A stretch of DNA of 64,000 nucleotides from assembly GCF_001894785.1 (NCBI RefSeq), contig NZ_BCWW01000005.1:1-64000 (forward strand), given 5' to 3'. Positions 1-12,166 of this stretch are shown in pieces. The stretch is from Rhodococcoides fascians NBRC 12155 = LMG 3623. GTDB taxonomy: Bacteria; Actinomycetota; Actinomycetes; Mycobacteriales; Mycobacteriaceae. The position numbers and the translations under genes are program-made. The notes under the pieces are model-generated. The model had not been told where the DNA came from. It searched no databases and saw only the letters and a list, made by a program, of their open reading frames with translations. The stretch's first letter is position 1, and every line of letters begins with the position of its first letter.

Positions 1-1
1 G

Positions 2-196
2 CGTCGCTCCGACTCGAGCTCGTACCGCGGCTCAGAGGGTCGCGGTTACGAAGGTCGCGGGTCGGACAACCGTGGCTCGGACAACCGTCGTCCCGCATCC
101 GCCCCGCGCCAGGACGAGAACCGATCGGGTGGGTTCCGTAGCCGCACCGAGCGTCGTTCGTACGACGGTTTCGACGGGCCTGCACGCAGCCACTGA
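2..196 (+). CDS. C-terminal tail of a protein, probably a DEAD-box RNA helicase (5' truncated)
   Basis: An open frame enters from the left edge and stops at TGA 194-196. The 64 visible residues are almost entirely Arg, Gly, Ser, Asp and Tyr, with RG and SDNRGSDNRR repeats. Such basic RG-rich tails are typical of the RNA-binding C-terminus of actinobacterial DEAD-box helicases of the CshA/DeaD/RhlE type. A perfect hairpin terminator follows 53 bases later, which supports this being the true gene end. No catalytic motif lies inside the window, so the helicase call is inference from composition; another RNA-binding protein with an RG tail is possible. Confidence 0.55.
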   Translation, partial: RRSDSSSYRGSEGRGYEGRGSDNRGSDNRRPASAPRQDENRSGGFRSRTERRSYDGFDGPARSH

Positions 197-249
197 TCCA
201 TTGTTCGAGGCGAAGTCCTGATTCGACGGGCTTCGTCGCTCGAACCCCG

Positions 250-283
250 AGGTGCCGCATTCTTCGCGAATGCGGCACCTTTT
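250..283 (+). terminator. Rho-independent terminator
   Basis: A perfect 13-bp inverted repeat (250-262 and 268-280; AGGTGCCGCATTC and its complement) encloses a 5-base loop and runs into four T residues (280-283). It lies downstream of the truncated helicase-like gene and upstream of gnd, so it separates the two transcription units. Confidence 0.85.
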
Positions 284-360
284 GCGTCGTGTCGGCCGGC
301 GTCGCACCCGACCCAGGGGGTTGGCTCGCGCGAAATCGCGCGGCAAGGAAAGCTGTCTGT

Positions 361-1812
361 ATGACCTCAGCAGCAAAAGAGACAGAACTGGCTCAGATCG
401 GAGTCACCGGACTCGCCGTCATGGGCTCCAACATCGCGCGTAACTTCGCCCACCACGGGCACACTGTCGCGTTGCACAACCGCAGTATCGCTAAAACCGA
501 CGCGTTGATCGCCGAGCACGGTACCGAGGGCAACTTCATCCGTACCGAGACCATCGAGGAGTTCGTGGCCGCGTTGGCGAAGCCGCGGCGCGTGCTCATC
601 ATGGTGAAGGCAGGCGACCCGACCGATGCGGTGATCGAGGAACTCGCCGGTGTGATGGAGGAAGGCGACATCATCATCGACGGCGGCAACGCGCTCTACA
701 CCGACACGATCCGCCGCGAGGCGGCCATGAAGGACCGCGGTCTGCTCTTCGTCGGCGCCGGTATTTCCGGCGGCGAAGAGGGCGCGCTCAACGGCCCGTC
801 GATCATGCCGGGTGGTCCGGCCGAGTCCTACAAGGCATTGGGACCGTTGCTCGAGTCCATCGCTGCGCAGGTGGACGGCACGCCGTGCTGCACGCACATC
901 GGCCCCGACGGCTCCGGCCACTTCGTCAAGATGGTGCACAACGGCATCGAATACGCCGATATGCAGCTCATCGGCGAGGCGTACAACCTCTTTCGCGACG
1001 CGCTCGGGTACTCGCCTGCGCAGGTTGCAGACGTCTTCACCGAGTGGAACAAGGGCGATCTGGAGAGTTACCTCGTCGAGATCACTGCGGAGGTCCTTCG
1101 CCAGGTCGACGCGAAGACCGGGCAGCCACTGGTCGATGTGATCGTCGATGCTGCCGAGCAGAAGGGCACCGGTCGATGGACCGTCAAGGCGGCACTCGAT
1201 CTCGGAGTACCCGTGACCGGCATCGCCGAGGCAGTGTTCGCACGGGCTCTGTCGGGATCGCGGGCCCAGCGCAAGGCCGCTGTCGGCCTCGCATCGGGAA
1301 CACTGGCCGACAAGCCGACCGATGCCGAGCAGTTCACTCACGACATCAGCCGGGCGCTGTACGCGTCGAAGATCGTCGCCTACGCACAGGGCTTCGATCA
1401 GATCGCGGCGGGTAGCGCCGAATACGATTGGAATCTGCATCCGGGCGATCTCGCCACGATCTGGCGTGGTGGCTGCATCATTCGGGCGCGATTCCTGAAC
1501 CGCATCAAGGACGCGTACGACGACAACGCCGAACTACCGAGCCTCATCCTGGCGCCATACTTCCGTGACGCTATCGAGAACGCGATCGACAGTTGGCGGC
1601 GCGTCGTCATCACGGCTGCGTCGCTCGGCATCCCGGTGCCTGCGTTCGCATCCTCGCTCTCGTACTACGACGCGCTGCGTGCCGAGCGTCTGCCTGCGGC
1701 CCTGACACAGGGACAGCGCGACTTCTTCGGTGCGCACACCTACGAGCGCACCGATTCCGAGGGCAAGTTCCACACTCTGTGGAGTGGAGATCGCTCCGAG
1801 ATCGAAGCCTGA
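361..1812 (+). CDS. gndA: 6-phosphogluconate dehydrogenase, decarboxylating
   Basis: Oxidises 6-phosphogluconate to ribulose 5-phosphate and CO2 with NADP+ in the cytosolic pentose phosphate pathway. The 483-aa product has the expected length of the long, homodimeric type. An N-terminal Rossmann motif GLAVMGSN sits near residue 18; the substrate region GISGGEEGA, the KMVHNGIEY catalytic stretch (Lys and His/Asn of the family) and the C-terminal substrate-binding RARFLNRI and YERTD segments are all present. The ATG at 361 follows AAGGAAAG at 344-351; an in-frame GTG at 289 would add 24 residues not found in the family and has no good ribosome site. The gene is monocistronic between two hairpins. 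In M. tuberculosis the equivalent (gnd1) also neighbours guaB1. Confidence 0.95.
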   Translation: MTSAAKETELAQIGVTGLAVMGSNIARNFAHHGHTVALHNRSIAKTDALIAEHGTEGNFIRTETIEEFVAALAKPRRVLIMVKAGDPTDAVIEELAGVMEEGDIIIDGGNALYTDTIRREAAMKDRGLLFVGAGISGGEEGALNGPSIMPGGPAESYKALGPLLESIAAQVDGTPCCTHIGPDGSGHFVKMVHNGIEYADMQLIGEAYNLFRDALGYSPAQVADVFTEWNKGDLESYLVEITAEVLRQVDAKTGQPLVDVIVDAAEQKGTGRWTVKAALDLGVPVTGIAEAVFARALSGSRAQRKAAVGLASGTLADKPTDAEQFTHDISRALYASKIVAYAQGFDQIAAGSAEYDWNLHPGDLATIWRGGCIIRARFLNRIKDAYDDNAELPSLILAPYFRDAIENAIDSWRRVVITAASLGIPVPAFASSLSYYDALRAERLPAALTQGQRDFFGAHTYERTDSEGKFHTLWSGDRSEIEA

Positions 1813-1825
1813 CATCGGTCCCCCG

Positions 1826-1863
1826 CCGGTGGCACCACGCGTACTTTCGTGCGGTGCCACCGG
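1826..1863. terminator. Bidirectional hairpin between convergent genes
   Basis: An 11-bp perfect stem (1826-1836 with 1853-1863, CCGGTGGCACC and its complement) and a 16-base loop lie between the convergent ends of gnd and the DUF4262 gene. Neither side has a good T tract, so it may act as a shared, weaker terminator or as an RNA 3'-end stabiliser. Confidence 0.6.
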
Positions 1864-1883
1864 TGTGATCGGTCTTCGCTCGC

Positions 1884-2354
1884 TCAGAAGGGCACCGGCC
1901 CGAGTATCGGTTGCACCACCGTCGACGGAATTCCCTCCCACGGCAGTGCACCTTCGAGGTCCCTCCAGACGGCTTGTACGGCGCTGAAGCGTCCCGTGCC
2001 GTACACGTCGGAGGCGACGTACAGGATGTCCGCACAATCCGGTACATCGATGGCCAGAAGATCGAATCCTGCTGCTGCACAACCAATTCCGGATTCGATG
2101 TCCAACATCCCCGACGCCACCGAAGTCCCCAGCGCGTTCAGGATCATCGAGGATTCACGTGGCCCGCGTCCCGTCACGACGATTTCGGGACTGCCCAGGT
2201 CGGTGAGACCGACCGTGTAGCAGAACGCGGGATGAATGCCGTCTCGATCGACCTCCGATTCCACGTACTGCAGCGCCCACCCGAATGTCTCGATCGTTGC
2301 CCTCACATCATCGATGTAATTGTCGACACCGAACCCTCGGCACATCTTGCACAT
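1884..2354 (-). CDS. DUF4262 family protein
   Basis: A 156-aa protein of the DUF4262 family, whose function is unknown. Family features visible are the Cys-rich start MCKMCRGFG, the FCYTVGLTDLGSPEIVVTG block near residues 42-60, and a YVASDVYGT segment in the C-terminal half. The ATG at 2354 is chosen because a strong GGTGGGGGAG site precedes it by three bases and because homologs start at the MCxMC motif; the frame is open upstream to 2411 without a ribosome site. It is transcribed toward gnd and away from the helicase gene, so it stands alone. No signal peptide or membrane segment is seen. Confidence 0.8.
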   Translation of the reverse strand: MCKMCRGFGVDNYIDDVRATIETFGWALQYVESEVDRDGIHPAFCYTVGLTDLGSPEIVVTGRGPRESSMILNALGTSVASGMLDIESGIGCAAAGFDLLAIDVPDCADILYVASDVYGTGRFSAVQAVWRDLEGALPWEGIPSTVVQPILGPVPF

Positions 2355-2498
2355 GACTCCCCCACCTTCGCCGTGCAACCGCCCCTGCGGAGATTGCGTC
2401 TCGAACGCCATTCGAACTCACGTTCTAGGGCAAGTATTGCGTGCGGTACCGACAAGAACGGTCGAACGCGTCGTCGATCCGGCGGTAAGGTCAGCTCC

Positions 2499-3823
2499 AT
2501 GCCGGGTCAATCCACTCGATCGTTCGCAGACCTCGGTCTCCCCGTCGTTCTGGTGCACTCCCTCAGGAATGCAGGTGCTCGCGACCCGTTTCCCATTCAG
2601 GTCGCGGCGATCCCCGATGCCCTTGCCGGACGGGACGTCCTCGGGCGCGCACCCACGGGCTCGGGTAAGACCCTGGCGTTCTCACTGCCGATTCTCGTCC
2701 ACCTCGCCGGCAAGCGAAGCGCACCTGCGGCACCGCGCGGGTTGATTCTCGCCCCCACGCGGGAACTGGCACTGCAGATTCGTGAAGTACTCGACATCCA
2801 CGGTGCCACCTTCGGACTTCGTACCGTCGGCGTCGTCGGAGGTGTTCCGCTCGAACGCAACGTCCGAGATATTCAGCGCGGAGTCGACATCGTGGTCGCG
2901 ACTCCCGGCCGGCTCATCGATCTCCTCCAGCGACGCTCGATCACACTCGAGCATGTCGAGGTCACCGTCATCGACGAGGCAGATCGCATGGTGGACATGG
3001 GTTTCCTGCCTCAGGTCGATTCACTGCTCGCTGTCACCCCGGAACACGGTCAGAGGATGCTGTTCTCCGCGACGCTGGACGGGGAGGTCGACGGGCTGGT
3101 CGAGAAGTTTCTGAAAGACCCCGCTGTGCACTCCACTGCGGCAGCCGTCAGCGAACCCGACATGACCCATTTCGTCTTCCGAATCGACGCGGCCCGAAAG
3201 ACCGAAGTCGCTGCCGCACTTGCCAACCGCGACGGTAAGACACTTCTGTTCCTACGGACCACCCATGCCGTCGATCGACTCACCGACGAGTGCCTCGCAC
3301 TGGGTGTGCCGGTATCGTCGTTGCACGGCAACAAGACTCAGGCGCATCGCACCCGATCGCTCGCGGCCTTCGGCGAGGGCACGTCCGTGGCTCTCATCGC
3401 AACCGACGTGGCAGCCCGCGGTGTTCATGTCGACGACGTGACTCTCGTCGTTCACGTCGATCCCCCGGTCGATTTCAAGGATTACCTGCACCGCGCCGGA
3501 CGCACTGCACGTGCCGGTGCCCGCGGAACCGTCGTGACGCTGGCAACGGACGACCAGTTGGATCGCGTCCGATCGATGGCCGACGAGGCCGGCGTTGCCG
3601 CCACGGTCATCGATACCGATCTGGACCAGTCCGCGTGGCGTCGACCGACGGGCGCACGCACCCCGATCGGTCGACCGCTACCTGCCCCGGTACCGACGAC
3701 GAGCGGTGCTGCGGCCGACACCCGAACTGCGCGCGGTGCGGGCCGGACGGGTACGCCGGGCAGGCGTGGGCGGAGCGATGGCACCGGGAGCCGGCGGGGT
3801 GGCGGTAGCAGAGGACGACGCGG

Positions 3824-3827
<4 letters not shown>
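2499..3827 (+). CDS. DEAD-box ATP-dependent RNA helicase
   Basis: A 442-aa RNA helicase core that unwinds RNA using ATP. In order: Q-motif region (FPIQ, 31-34), Walker A APTGSGKT (51-58), PTREL (87-91), TPGR (135-138), DEAD box as VIDEAD (159-162), SAT, and in the second RecA domain ATDVAARG and HRAGRTARAG. The last ~70 residues are a basic Arg/Gly/Thr tail suited to RNA contact. The ATG at 2499 follows GGTAAGG by eight bases; the frame stays open further upstream but that part antisense-overlaps the DUF4262 gene and shows no helicase homology. It ends in a GTGA overlap with the downstream transporter gene, so the two are coupled. Length and short tail resemble RhlE-type proteins; the subtype is not certain. 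Confidence 0.9.
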
Positions 3828-6171
<2,344 letters not shown>

Positions 6172-6322
6172 CGCACCGACACGGTTAGACTCACCTACTA
6201 CGAGTTCGACGACGTTCGCTGTCGTTGCCCGCGCCGAGACGACAACGTCGACTCGGCGCGGTGCGACGACGCGTCGGCCACCACCGGTGTGCCGCAACGC
6301 GAACCAGACAGAAGGGAATCAG

Positions 6323-6499
6323 GTGCCCGAGGCACCCACTATTTCGGTTGCCGGTTCGGCAACTGCGGAGCAGCACGACGACGGTTCCACATCGGAGGGA
6401 TCCTCTATCGAGCCGGGAGAGAAACCCGGCGACACCGATTTCGACAGGTTTCCGCAGACGAGCGGAGCGGTACTGCTCTCTCAACTTCGGCGGCGTTGA
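6323..6499 (+). CDS. Small uncharacterised protein (58 aa) upstream of the CNNM pair
   Basis: GTG at 6323 follows an excellent ribosome site (GAAGGGA at 6311-6317, five-base spacing) and opens a 58-codon frame ending at TGA 6497-6499, three bases before the GTG of the CNNM gene, which itself has only a poor ribosome site. This arrangement is what a coupled leader gene looks like. The peptide is hydrophilic and acidic (PGEKPGDTDFDRFPQT in the second half) with an Arg-rich end (QLRRR) and no membrane segment or recognised motif. I do not recognise a family. It could instead be a regulatory uORF. The 6172-6322 stretch before it holds no other gene that I can support. Confidence 0.5.
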   Translation: MPEAPTISVAGSATAEQHDDGSTSEGSSIEPGEKPGDTDFDRFPQTSGAVLLSQLRRR

Positions 6500-6502
6500 C
6501 CT

Positions 6503-7882
6503 GTGGCCACTCTCGTCACCATCGTCAGCCTGATCGGCTTCGTGGCGCTGACGGCAGGTACTGCCCTCTTCGTCGCGGCAGAGTTCTCCCTCACTGCTCT
6601 CGAACGCAGTGCGGTCGAGTCTCAGGCCGAGAACGGCGACCTACGCTCGCGCCAAGTTCTGCATGCTCACAAGACGCTGTCTTTTCAGTTGTCGGGCGCG
6701 CAGCTGGGCATCACGATCACCACCCTCATCACCGGTTATCTCGCGGAGCCGGTGCTGGCAGGATTCATTCGGCCGGTGACCACCGCGCTCGGTGCCTCGG
6801 ACTCTCTCGCGTCGGGAATCTCCCTCGCGGTGGCTCTGATCTTGGCCACGTCGTTCTCGATGATCTTCGGTGAACTGGTCCCCAAGAACATCGCCATCGC
6901 GAAACCGATGTCGACCGCGCGGGTCACAGCCGGAGCGATGGCCGGGTTCTCCCTGATCTTCAAATGGGCGATCAACGGACTCAACGGCTCGGCCAACTGG
7001 CTCGTGCGACGGCTCGGCATCGAACCGGCCGAGGAACTGCGTTCGGCGAGATCACCGCAGGAGCTCGGTTCACTGGTCCGGACGTCGGCCCAGCAGGGCT
7101 CGATCGACGAGAACACCGCACGTCTGGTCGACCGGTCGTTGCAGTTCGGCGACCGCACCGCCGAGGAACTGATGACTCCGCGGGTCAAGATCGAGACTCT
7201 CGCCACCGACGCGACCGTCGCCGACCTGATCGAAACCGCTGCGCGAACGGGCTTCTCTCGGTTCCCGGTGGTCGACGGCGACCTGGACGACACCGTCGGT
7301 GTCGTACACATCAAGCATGCGTTCACGGTGGCCGGAGCGGACCGCCGGTCCACCACTGTCGAGTCCCTGGCGCGCGACGTTCCGGTCGTTCCGTCGAGCC
7401 TGGACGGCGACGCTGTGATGGAACGCGTGCGAGCCGACGGAATGCAGGTGGCCCTCGTGGTGGACGAGTACGGCGGCACCGCAGGCATGGTGACGATGGA
7501 AGATCTGATCGAGGAGATCGTCGGCGACGTGCGCGACGAACACGACGAGCCGGAACTGGACGTCGCTCGTTCGGGCGACGGCTGGGACTGCGCGGGGCTG
7601 CTTCGCATCGACGAGGTTGCGTCGGCGACGGGCTATTCGGCCCCGGAAGGCGAATACGAAACCATCGGGGGCCTGGTATTGATGCAACTCGGCCGGATTC
7701 CATCAGAGGGAGACGCGGTGCTTCTACCGTCCCCGGCGACGGAGGACGTCCCCGACGGCGACGGCGGGTGGATGGCGCGCGTGATCCGCATGGACGGCCG
7801 CCGTATCGATCGTGTGCTGATCCTGCCGGTCGACGCCGAAGCAGTGGCGCGTCTGCGATCGGACGGTGAGGTCGATGGGTGA
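6503..7882 (+). CDS. CNNM/CorC-type membrane protein with CBS pair (TlyC-like), first of two
   Basis: 459 aa. Domains in order: DUF21/CNNM membrane domain with three to four helices (about 1-190, including [15 protein letters not shown] and [21 protein letters not shown]), a CBS pair (about 205-330; [12 protein letters not shown] and SRFPVVDG), and a C-terminal CorC_HlyC domain (from ~350). The family is implicated in Mg2+ or other cation extrusion or homeostasis; older annotations call it hemolysin-like. The start is GTG 6503, four bases after the small upstream ORF. It overlaps the next, paralogous gene by eight bases. Equivalent tandem genes in M. tuberculosis are Rv1842c and Rv1841c, also beside guaB1. 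Confidence 0.9.
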   Translation: MATLVTIVSLIGFVALTAGTALFVAAEFSLTALERSAVESQAENGDLRSRQVLHAHKTLSFQLSGAQLGITITTLITGYLAEPVLAGFIRPVTTALGASDSLASGISLAVALILATSFSMIFGELVPKNIAIAKPMSTARVTAGAMAGFSLIFKWAINGLNGSANWLVRRLGIEPAEELRSARSPQELGSLVRTSAQQGSIDENTARLVDRSLQFGDRTAEELMTPRVKIETLATDATVADLIETAARTGFSRFPVVDGDLDDTVGVVHIKHAFTVAGADRRSTTVESLARDVPVVPSSLDGDAVMERVRADGMQVALVVDEYGGTAGMVTMEDLIEEIVGDVRDEHDEPELDVARSGDGWDCAGLLRIDEVASATGYSAPEGEYETIGGLVLMQLGRIPSEGDAVLLPSPATEDVPDGDGGWMARVIRMDGRRIDRVLILPVDAEAVARLRSDGEVDG

Positions 7883-8996
7883 CTTTCTCGGGGTAGGTCT
7901 GGCAGTTCTGCTGCTGGCCGGAAACGCCTTCTTCGTCGGTGCCGAGTTCGCACTGATCTCAGCTCGCCGTGATCGTCTCGAAGCATTGCTGGCGCAGGGC
8001 AAGAAGCGCGCGCAGAGCGTCATCGAGGCCGGTCAAAATCTGTCGCAGATGCTCGCCGCGGCACAACTCGGCATCACGATCTGCTCGATTCTGCTCGGCC
8101 GCGTCGCGGAGCCCGCGGTCGCGCACTTGATCGAGGTGCCCCTGGAGCTGGTCGGCATCCCCGGCTCGTTCCTGCACCCGATCGCCTTCGCCATCGCGCT
8201 GACGCTCGTCGTGGTTCTGCACATTCTCGTCGGCGAGATGGTCCCGAAGAACATCGCCATCGCCGGCCCGGAGAGCACCGCCATGGTGCTCGTGCCCATC
8301 CACCTGATGTTCATCAAGGTGGCGTTGCCCCTGATCTCGTTCTACAACCTGTGCGCCAACCTGACGCTGCGCATGCTTCGCATCGAGCCCAAGGACGAAC
8401 TGAGTTCGTCCGTCTCGGCGGTGGAGCTGTCGCAGATGATCGGCGAATCGCGCTCGGAGGGACTGATCGACGCCGAGGAACACCGCAGATTGCGCCAGGC
8501 TCTCGAGACCTCGGGCCGAACCGTGGCCGAGGTTCTGATTCCCTCGCATCAGGTTCGGAGTATCGAGCTGTCCGGGCCGGACCACACTCTCGGTCCGACC
8601 CTCGGTTCGGTGGAACGCGCAGTCATCGAAACCGGGTTCTCTCGGTACCCGGTGCGTGATGCGAGCGGTTCCCTGGTGGGCTATCTGCACCTGAAGGACG
8701 TGCTCGACGACATGGCCGACGACTCCGCCGGCCCGGAGACCGTCATTCCCCGCAGCGATGTCAGGGCCCTGCCCGTGGTGTCCATAGACACCGTGCTCGA
8801 CGACGCGCTGACGAAGCTGCGGCGCGCCAGCAGCCACCTCGGTGCCGTGCACGATGCGACCGGTGCCACGGTCGGCATCGTCGCGCTGGAGGATCTGGTG
8901 GAGGAGTTCGTGGGCACGGTTCGAGACGGGACTCACCGTGTCGCCGGTCCCCGACCGGGTCAGTCCGCACCTACCGGTACCCCGCGGAACGTCTGA
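7875..8996 (+). CDS. CNNM/CorC-type membrane protein with CBS pair, second of two
   Basis: 373 aa, paralog of the preceding gene: DUF21 membrane domain (1-~180, with [19 protein letters not shown] and [16 protein letters not shown]), followed by a CBS pair (~200-330; [38 protein letters not shown]). Unlike its partner it ends soon after the CBS pair and lacks the CorC_HlyC tail, as does its mycobacterial counterpart as I recall it. ATG 7875 is chosen because GGTGAGG precedes it; an in-frame GTG at 7866 is possible. The eight-base overlap with the first paralog suggests stoichiometric production and perhaps a heteromeric complex. Likely role: cation efflux or homeostasis. Confidence 0.9.
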   Translation: MGDFLGVGLAVLLLAGNAFFVGAEFALISARRDRLEALLAQGKKRAQSVIEAGQNLSQMLAAAQLGITICSILLGRVAEPAVAHLIEVPLELVGIPGSFLHPIAFAIALTLVVVLHILVGEMVPKNIAIAGPESTAMVLVPIHLMFIKVALPLISFYNLCANLTLRMLRIEPKDELSSSVSAVELSQMIGESRSEGLIDAEEHRRLRQALETSGRTVAEVLIPSHQVRSIELSGPDHTLGPTLGSVERAVIETGFSRYPVRDASGSLVGYLHLKDVLDDMADDSAGPETVIPRSDVRALPVVSIDTVLDDALTKLRRASSHLGAVHDATGATVGIVALEDLVEEFVGTVRDGTHRVAGPRPGQSAPTGTPRNV

Positions 8997-9911
8997 ATGG
9001 GCGAATCGGCAACGCTGACCGAGGCGGAGTGGACTGCCCGGCGAGACGCGCACTCGGCTCGGGTGGAGAGTCTCGTCGGCAGCTATCTGGTCGATCGCGG
9101 ACACGGCAATGTGCATCCGGTGGTGGATTTCTTGTTCACCTACTACAGCCATCGCCCGGGTCAGTTGCGCCGATGGAATCCCGGCCACGGCACGGTTCTG
9201 ACGGGCGATCGGGCGCGTGACTTCGCCGAGTTCGCCTCGTACGAGCAGGTCGAGACTGCGGACGGTCCAGGATTCCGGGTGCGGTCGGATCTGCTCGAGC
9301 GACGCCGGCCCAGCATCGAGTTCGTTCTGGGTCTGCTGTCGGCGACGCGGGAGCGACCGCCCATGCTCGGCTGCTTCGGTCTGCACGAATGGGCGATGGT
9401 CTACCGCGGCGGCGACGCGGCAGTCCGGCACAGCCAAGTCCCATTGCGACTCGGTCATGAGGGAACCGACGCCGTGGTCGACTCGATGACGTTGCGGTGC
9501 ACTCATTACGACGCCTACCGCTTCTTCACCGAGGACGCGGTACCGCGTAACGCCCTCGCGTTGTCCCCCGAGTCGCGCCTGGGGTCCGAGCAGCCCGGTT
9601 GCATCCACGCGTCGATGGATCTGTACAAGTGGTGCTACAAATTGGGTCCGTTGATCGACTCGGAGTTCGTGACCGACTGCTTCGAGTTGGCGTTGGAGGC
9701 TCGAACGATCGATATGCGCGCAAGTCCGTACGACCTGAGCGAGTACCATCTCGATCCCATCCGAATTGAAACTGCGGCTGGACGGGCAGAGTACGTTCGC
9801 GCGCAGGGAGAGCTGTCGGAAAAGGCAGCTCCCCTACGCTCGGCACTGATGGATCGGTGTCGAAATCTGCTCACCGGCGGCGGGTTCGGCGTCGGACCTA
9901 CCGCCGAGTAA
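8997..9911 (+). CDS. Conserved actinobacterial protein, often labelled 3-methyladenine DNA glycosylase
   Basis: 304 aa, starting with ATG directly after the stop of the CNNM gene (TGAATG). The sequence has conserved aromatic/His-rich blocks: [22 protein letters not shown] (~42-63), [25 protein letters not shown], and [20 protein letters not shown] recall this family being labelled 3-methyladenine DNA glycosylase in Rhodococcus and relatives, but I see no helix-hairpin-helix or AlkA/Tag motif, so I treat the enzymatic name as unproven. No signal peptide. It occupies the place where M. tuberculosis has a PE_PGRS gene and a VapBC pair between the CNNM genes and glcB. Confidence 0.65.
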   Translation: MGESATLTEAEWTARRDAHSARVESLVGSYLVDRGHGNVHPVVDFLFTYYSHRPGQLRRWNPGHGTVLTGDRARDFAEFASYEQVETADGPGFRVRSDLLERRRPSIEFVLGLLSATRERPPMLGCFGLHEWAMVYRGGDAAVRHSQVPLRLGHEGTDAVVDSMTLRCTHYDAYRFFTEDAVPRNALALSPESRLGSEQPGCIHASMDLYKWCYKLGPLIDSEFVTDCFELALEARTIDMRASPYDLSEYHLDPIRIETAAGRAEYVRAQGELSEKAAPLRSALMDRCRNLLTGGGFGVGPTAE

Positions 9912-9931
9912 CATCGACAGCGTTGTCGTGG

Positions 9932-9951
9932 GGACACCGTCACCGGTGTCC
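9932..9951 (+). other. Short RNA hairpin upstream of glcB
   Basis: GGACACCG (9932-9939) pairs perfectly with 9944-9951 around a four-base loop, 25 bases before the malate synthase start and without a T tract. It may be a weak 3' end for the upstream operon or a stabilising 5' stem for glcB mRNA. Confidence 0.4.
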
Positions 9952-9975
9952 GTGACCGGAAAGAGTGAGGAATTC

Positions 9976-12150
9976 ATGACCGATCGTGTGCAGGCTGGTG
10001 GACTTCAGGTCGCCAAGGTCCTATTCGATTTCGTCGAGAAGGAGGCGCTGCCGGGTACCGACGTAGATTCGGAGGCCTTCTGGGCCGGTGCCGCGTCGGT
10101 GATCGCCGATCTCGCTCCCAAGAACAAAGCGTTGCTGGCCGTCCGCGACGAGATTCAGGGCAAGGTCGACGCGTGGCACGGCGAGCATGCCGGTGCCGAT
10201 TACGACCGCGCAGCGTACAAGGCCTTCCTGAAAGGGATCGGCTACCTGCTCGACGAGCCTGCCGACTTCCAGATCACCACGTCCGGCGTGGACACCGAGA
10301 TCACCACCACGGCCGGGCCGCAGCTCGTGGTTCCCGTGCTCAATGCACGCTTTGCGATCAATGCCTCCAACGCACGATGGGGCTCGCTCTACGACGCCCT
10401 CTACGGAACGGACGCCATCCCCGAGACCGACGGAGCCGAGAAGGGCACGAGCTACAACAAGGTCCGCGGAGACAAGGTCATCGCGTTCGCGCGTGACTTC
10501 CTGGACGAGGCATTGCCGCTGAGCTCCGGCTCGCACGTCGGGACCACCGGATACGTCGTCGACGCCGCGTCGCTGACGGTGACGTTGGCCGACGGCAGCA
10601 CCGTCGGCCTGAAGGATCCGTCCCAGCTGTTGGGCTACCAGGGCACACCCGATGCGCCGACGGCAATCTTGTTCGTGCACAACGGTTTGCACTTCGAGAT
10701 CCAGATCGACCCCGAGAGCCCGATCGGCAAGACCGACGGAGCGGGCGTCAAGGACGTGCTCCTCGAGTCGGCTGTCACCACGATCATGGACTTCGAGGAT
10801 TCGGTCGCCGCAGTCGATGCCGACGACAAGGTTCTGGGCTACCGCAACTGGCTCGGTCTGATGAAGGGCGATCTCACCGAGGAGGTCTCCAAGGGCGGCA
10901 AGACGTTCACTCGCGCGATGAACAGGGACCGCACCTACACCTCGGTCGACGGTTCCGAGCTGACGCTGCACGGCCGTTCGCTGCTGTTCGTCCGCAACGT
11001 CGGCCACCTGATGACCTCCGACGCGATCCTCGACGCCGAGGGCAACGAGGTTCCCGAGGGCATTCTCGATGCGCTGTTCACCTCGCTTGCCGGTCTGCAT
11101 TCGTTGACCCCGGACAACGTGCTCTCGAACTCGCGTACGGGCTCGCTGTACATCGTCAAGCCGAAGATGCACGGACCGGACGAGGTCGCCTTCACCGCCG
11201 AATTGTTCGGCCGCGTCGAGCAGGTCCTCGGCCTGCCCACCAACACGCTCAAGGTCGGCATCATGGACGAGGAGCGCCGCACGACGGTCAACCTCAAGGC
11301 CTGCATCCAGGCCGCGTCCGAGCGGGTCGTGTTCATCAACACCGGCTTCCTCGACCGCACCGGCGACGAGATTCACACCTCGATGGAGGCAGGGCCCGTC
11401 GTTCGTAAGGGAGCGATGAAGGGCGAGAAGTGGATTGCCGCCTACGAGGACTTCAATGTCGACACCGGCCTGGCGGCCGGCCTGCAGGGCAAGGCGCAGA
11501 TCGGCAAGGGCATGTGGGCCATGCCCGATCTGATGCACGACATGCTCGAGCAGAAGATCGGCCACCCCAAGGCCGGCGCGAACACTGCGTGGGTTCCCTC
11601 CCCCACCGCAGCGACCCTGCACGCCTTGCACTATCACAAGGTCGACGTGTTCGCCCGTCAACACGAGATCGCGAAAGCCAAGCGCGCCACCGTCGACGAG
11701 ATCCTCGAGATCCCTCTCGCGCCGTCCACCGACTGGACCGACGAGGAGAAGCAGAACGAACTCGACAACAATTCGCAGTCCATCCTCGGATACGTCGTGC
11801 GCTGGATCGACCACGGCGTCGGATGCTCCAAGGTGCCCGACATCAACGACATCGCACTGATGGAAGACCGTGCGACGCTGCGCATTTCGAGCCAATTCAT
11901 CGCGAACTGGTTGCGGCACGGCATCGTCACCGAGGAGCAGGTGCGCGAATCGCTGAAGCGAATGGCACCGGTGGTCGACCGGCAGAACGCGTCCGATCCG
12001 ACGTACAAGCCGTTGGCACCCGATTTCGACACCAACATCGCCTTCCAGGCTGCGAGTGATCTGATCTTCCAGGGCACGAGCCAGCCCAACGGGTACACCG
12101 AGCCGATCCTGCATCGTCGCCGACGGGAGTACAAGGCCGTCAACGCCTGA
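9976..12150 (+). CDS. glcB: Malate synthase G
   Basis: Condenses glyoxylate with acetyl-CoA to malate in the glyoxylate shunt (cytosol, Mg2+). The 724-aa product has the size of the monomeric G isoform. Seen motifs: [51 protein letters not shown] (catalytic Arg/Glu region), [37 protein letters not shown] and, near the C-terminus, a [22 protein letters not shown] block characteristic of G-type enzymes. ATG 9976 follows GAGTGAGG by five bases and gives the normal [13 protein letters not shown] start; the frame is open to 9928 without a ribosome site. Synteny with M. tuberculosis glcB (Rv1837c) is kept. A VWA gene follows 16 bases later in the same direction. Confidence 0.96.
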   Translation: MTDRVQAGGLQVAKVLFDFVEKEALPGTDVDSEAFWAGAASVIADLAPKNKALLAVRDEIQGKVDAWHGEHAGADYDRAAYKAFLKGIGYLLDEPADFQITTSGVDTEITTTAGPQLVVPVLNARFAINASNARWGSLYDALYGTDAIPETDGAEKGTSYNKVRGDKVIAFARDFLDEALPLSSGSHVGTTGYVVDAASLTVTLADGSTVGLKDPSQLLGYQGTPDAPTAILFVHNGLHFEIQIDPESPIGKTDGAGVKDVLLESAVTTIMDFEDSVAAVDADDKVLGYRNWLGLMKGDLTEEVSKGGKTFTRAMNRDRTYTSVDGSELTLHGRSLLFVRNVGHLMTSDAILDAEGNEVPEGILDALFTSLAGLHSLTPDNVLSNSRTGSLYIVKPKMHGPDEVAFTAELFGRVEQVLGLPTNTLKVGIMDEERRTTVNLKACIQAASERVVFINTGFLDRTGDEIHTSMEAGPVVRKGAMKGEKWIAAYEDFNVDTGLAAGLQGKAQIGKGMWAMPDLMHDMLEQKIGHPKAGANTAWVPSPTAATLHALHYHKVDVFARQHEIAKAKRATVDEILEIPLAPSTDWTDEEKQNELDNNSQSILGYVVRWIDHGVGCSKVPDINDIALMEDRATLRISSQFIANWLRHGIVTEEQVRESLKRMAPVVDRQNASDPTYKPLAPDFDTNIAFQAASDLIFQGTSQPNGYTEPILHRRRREYKAVNA

Positions 12151-12166
12151 CGGACTTGTCGACCAC

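Noticed and set aside
289..360. In-frame GTG upstream of gnd
   Set aside because: It would add 24 residues without family support, and the strong ribosome site precedes ATG 361.
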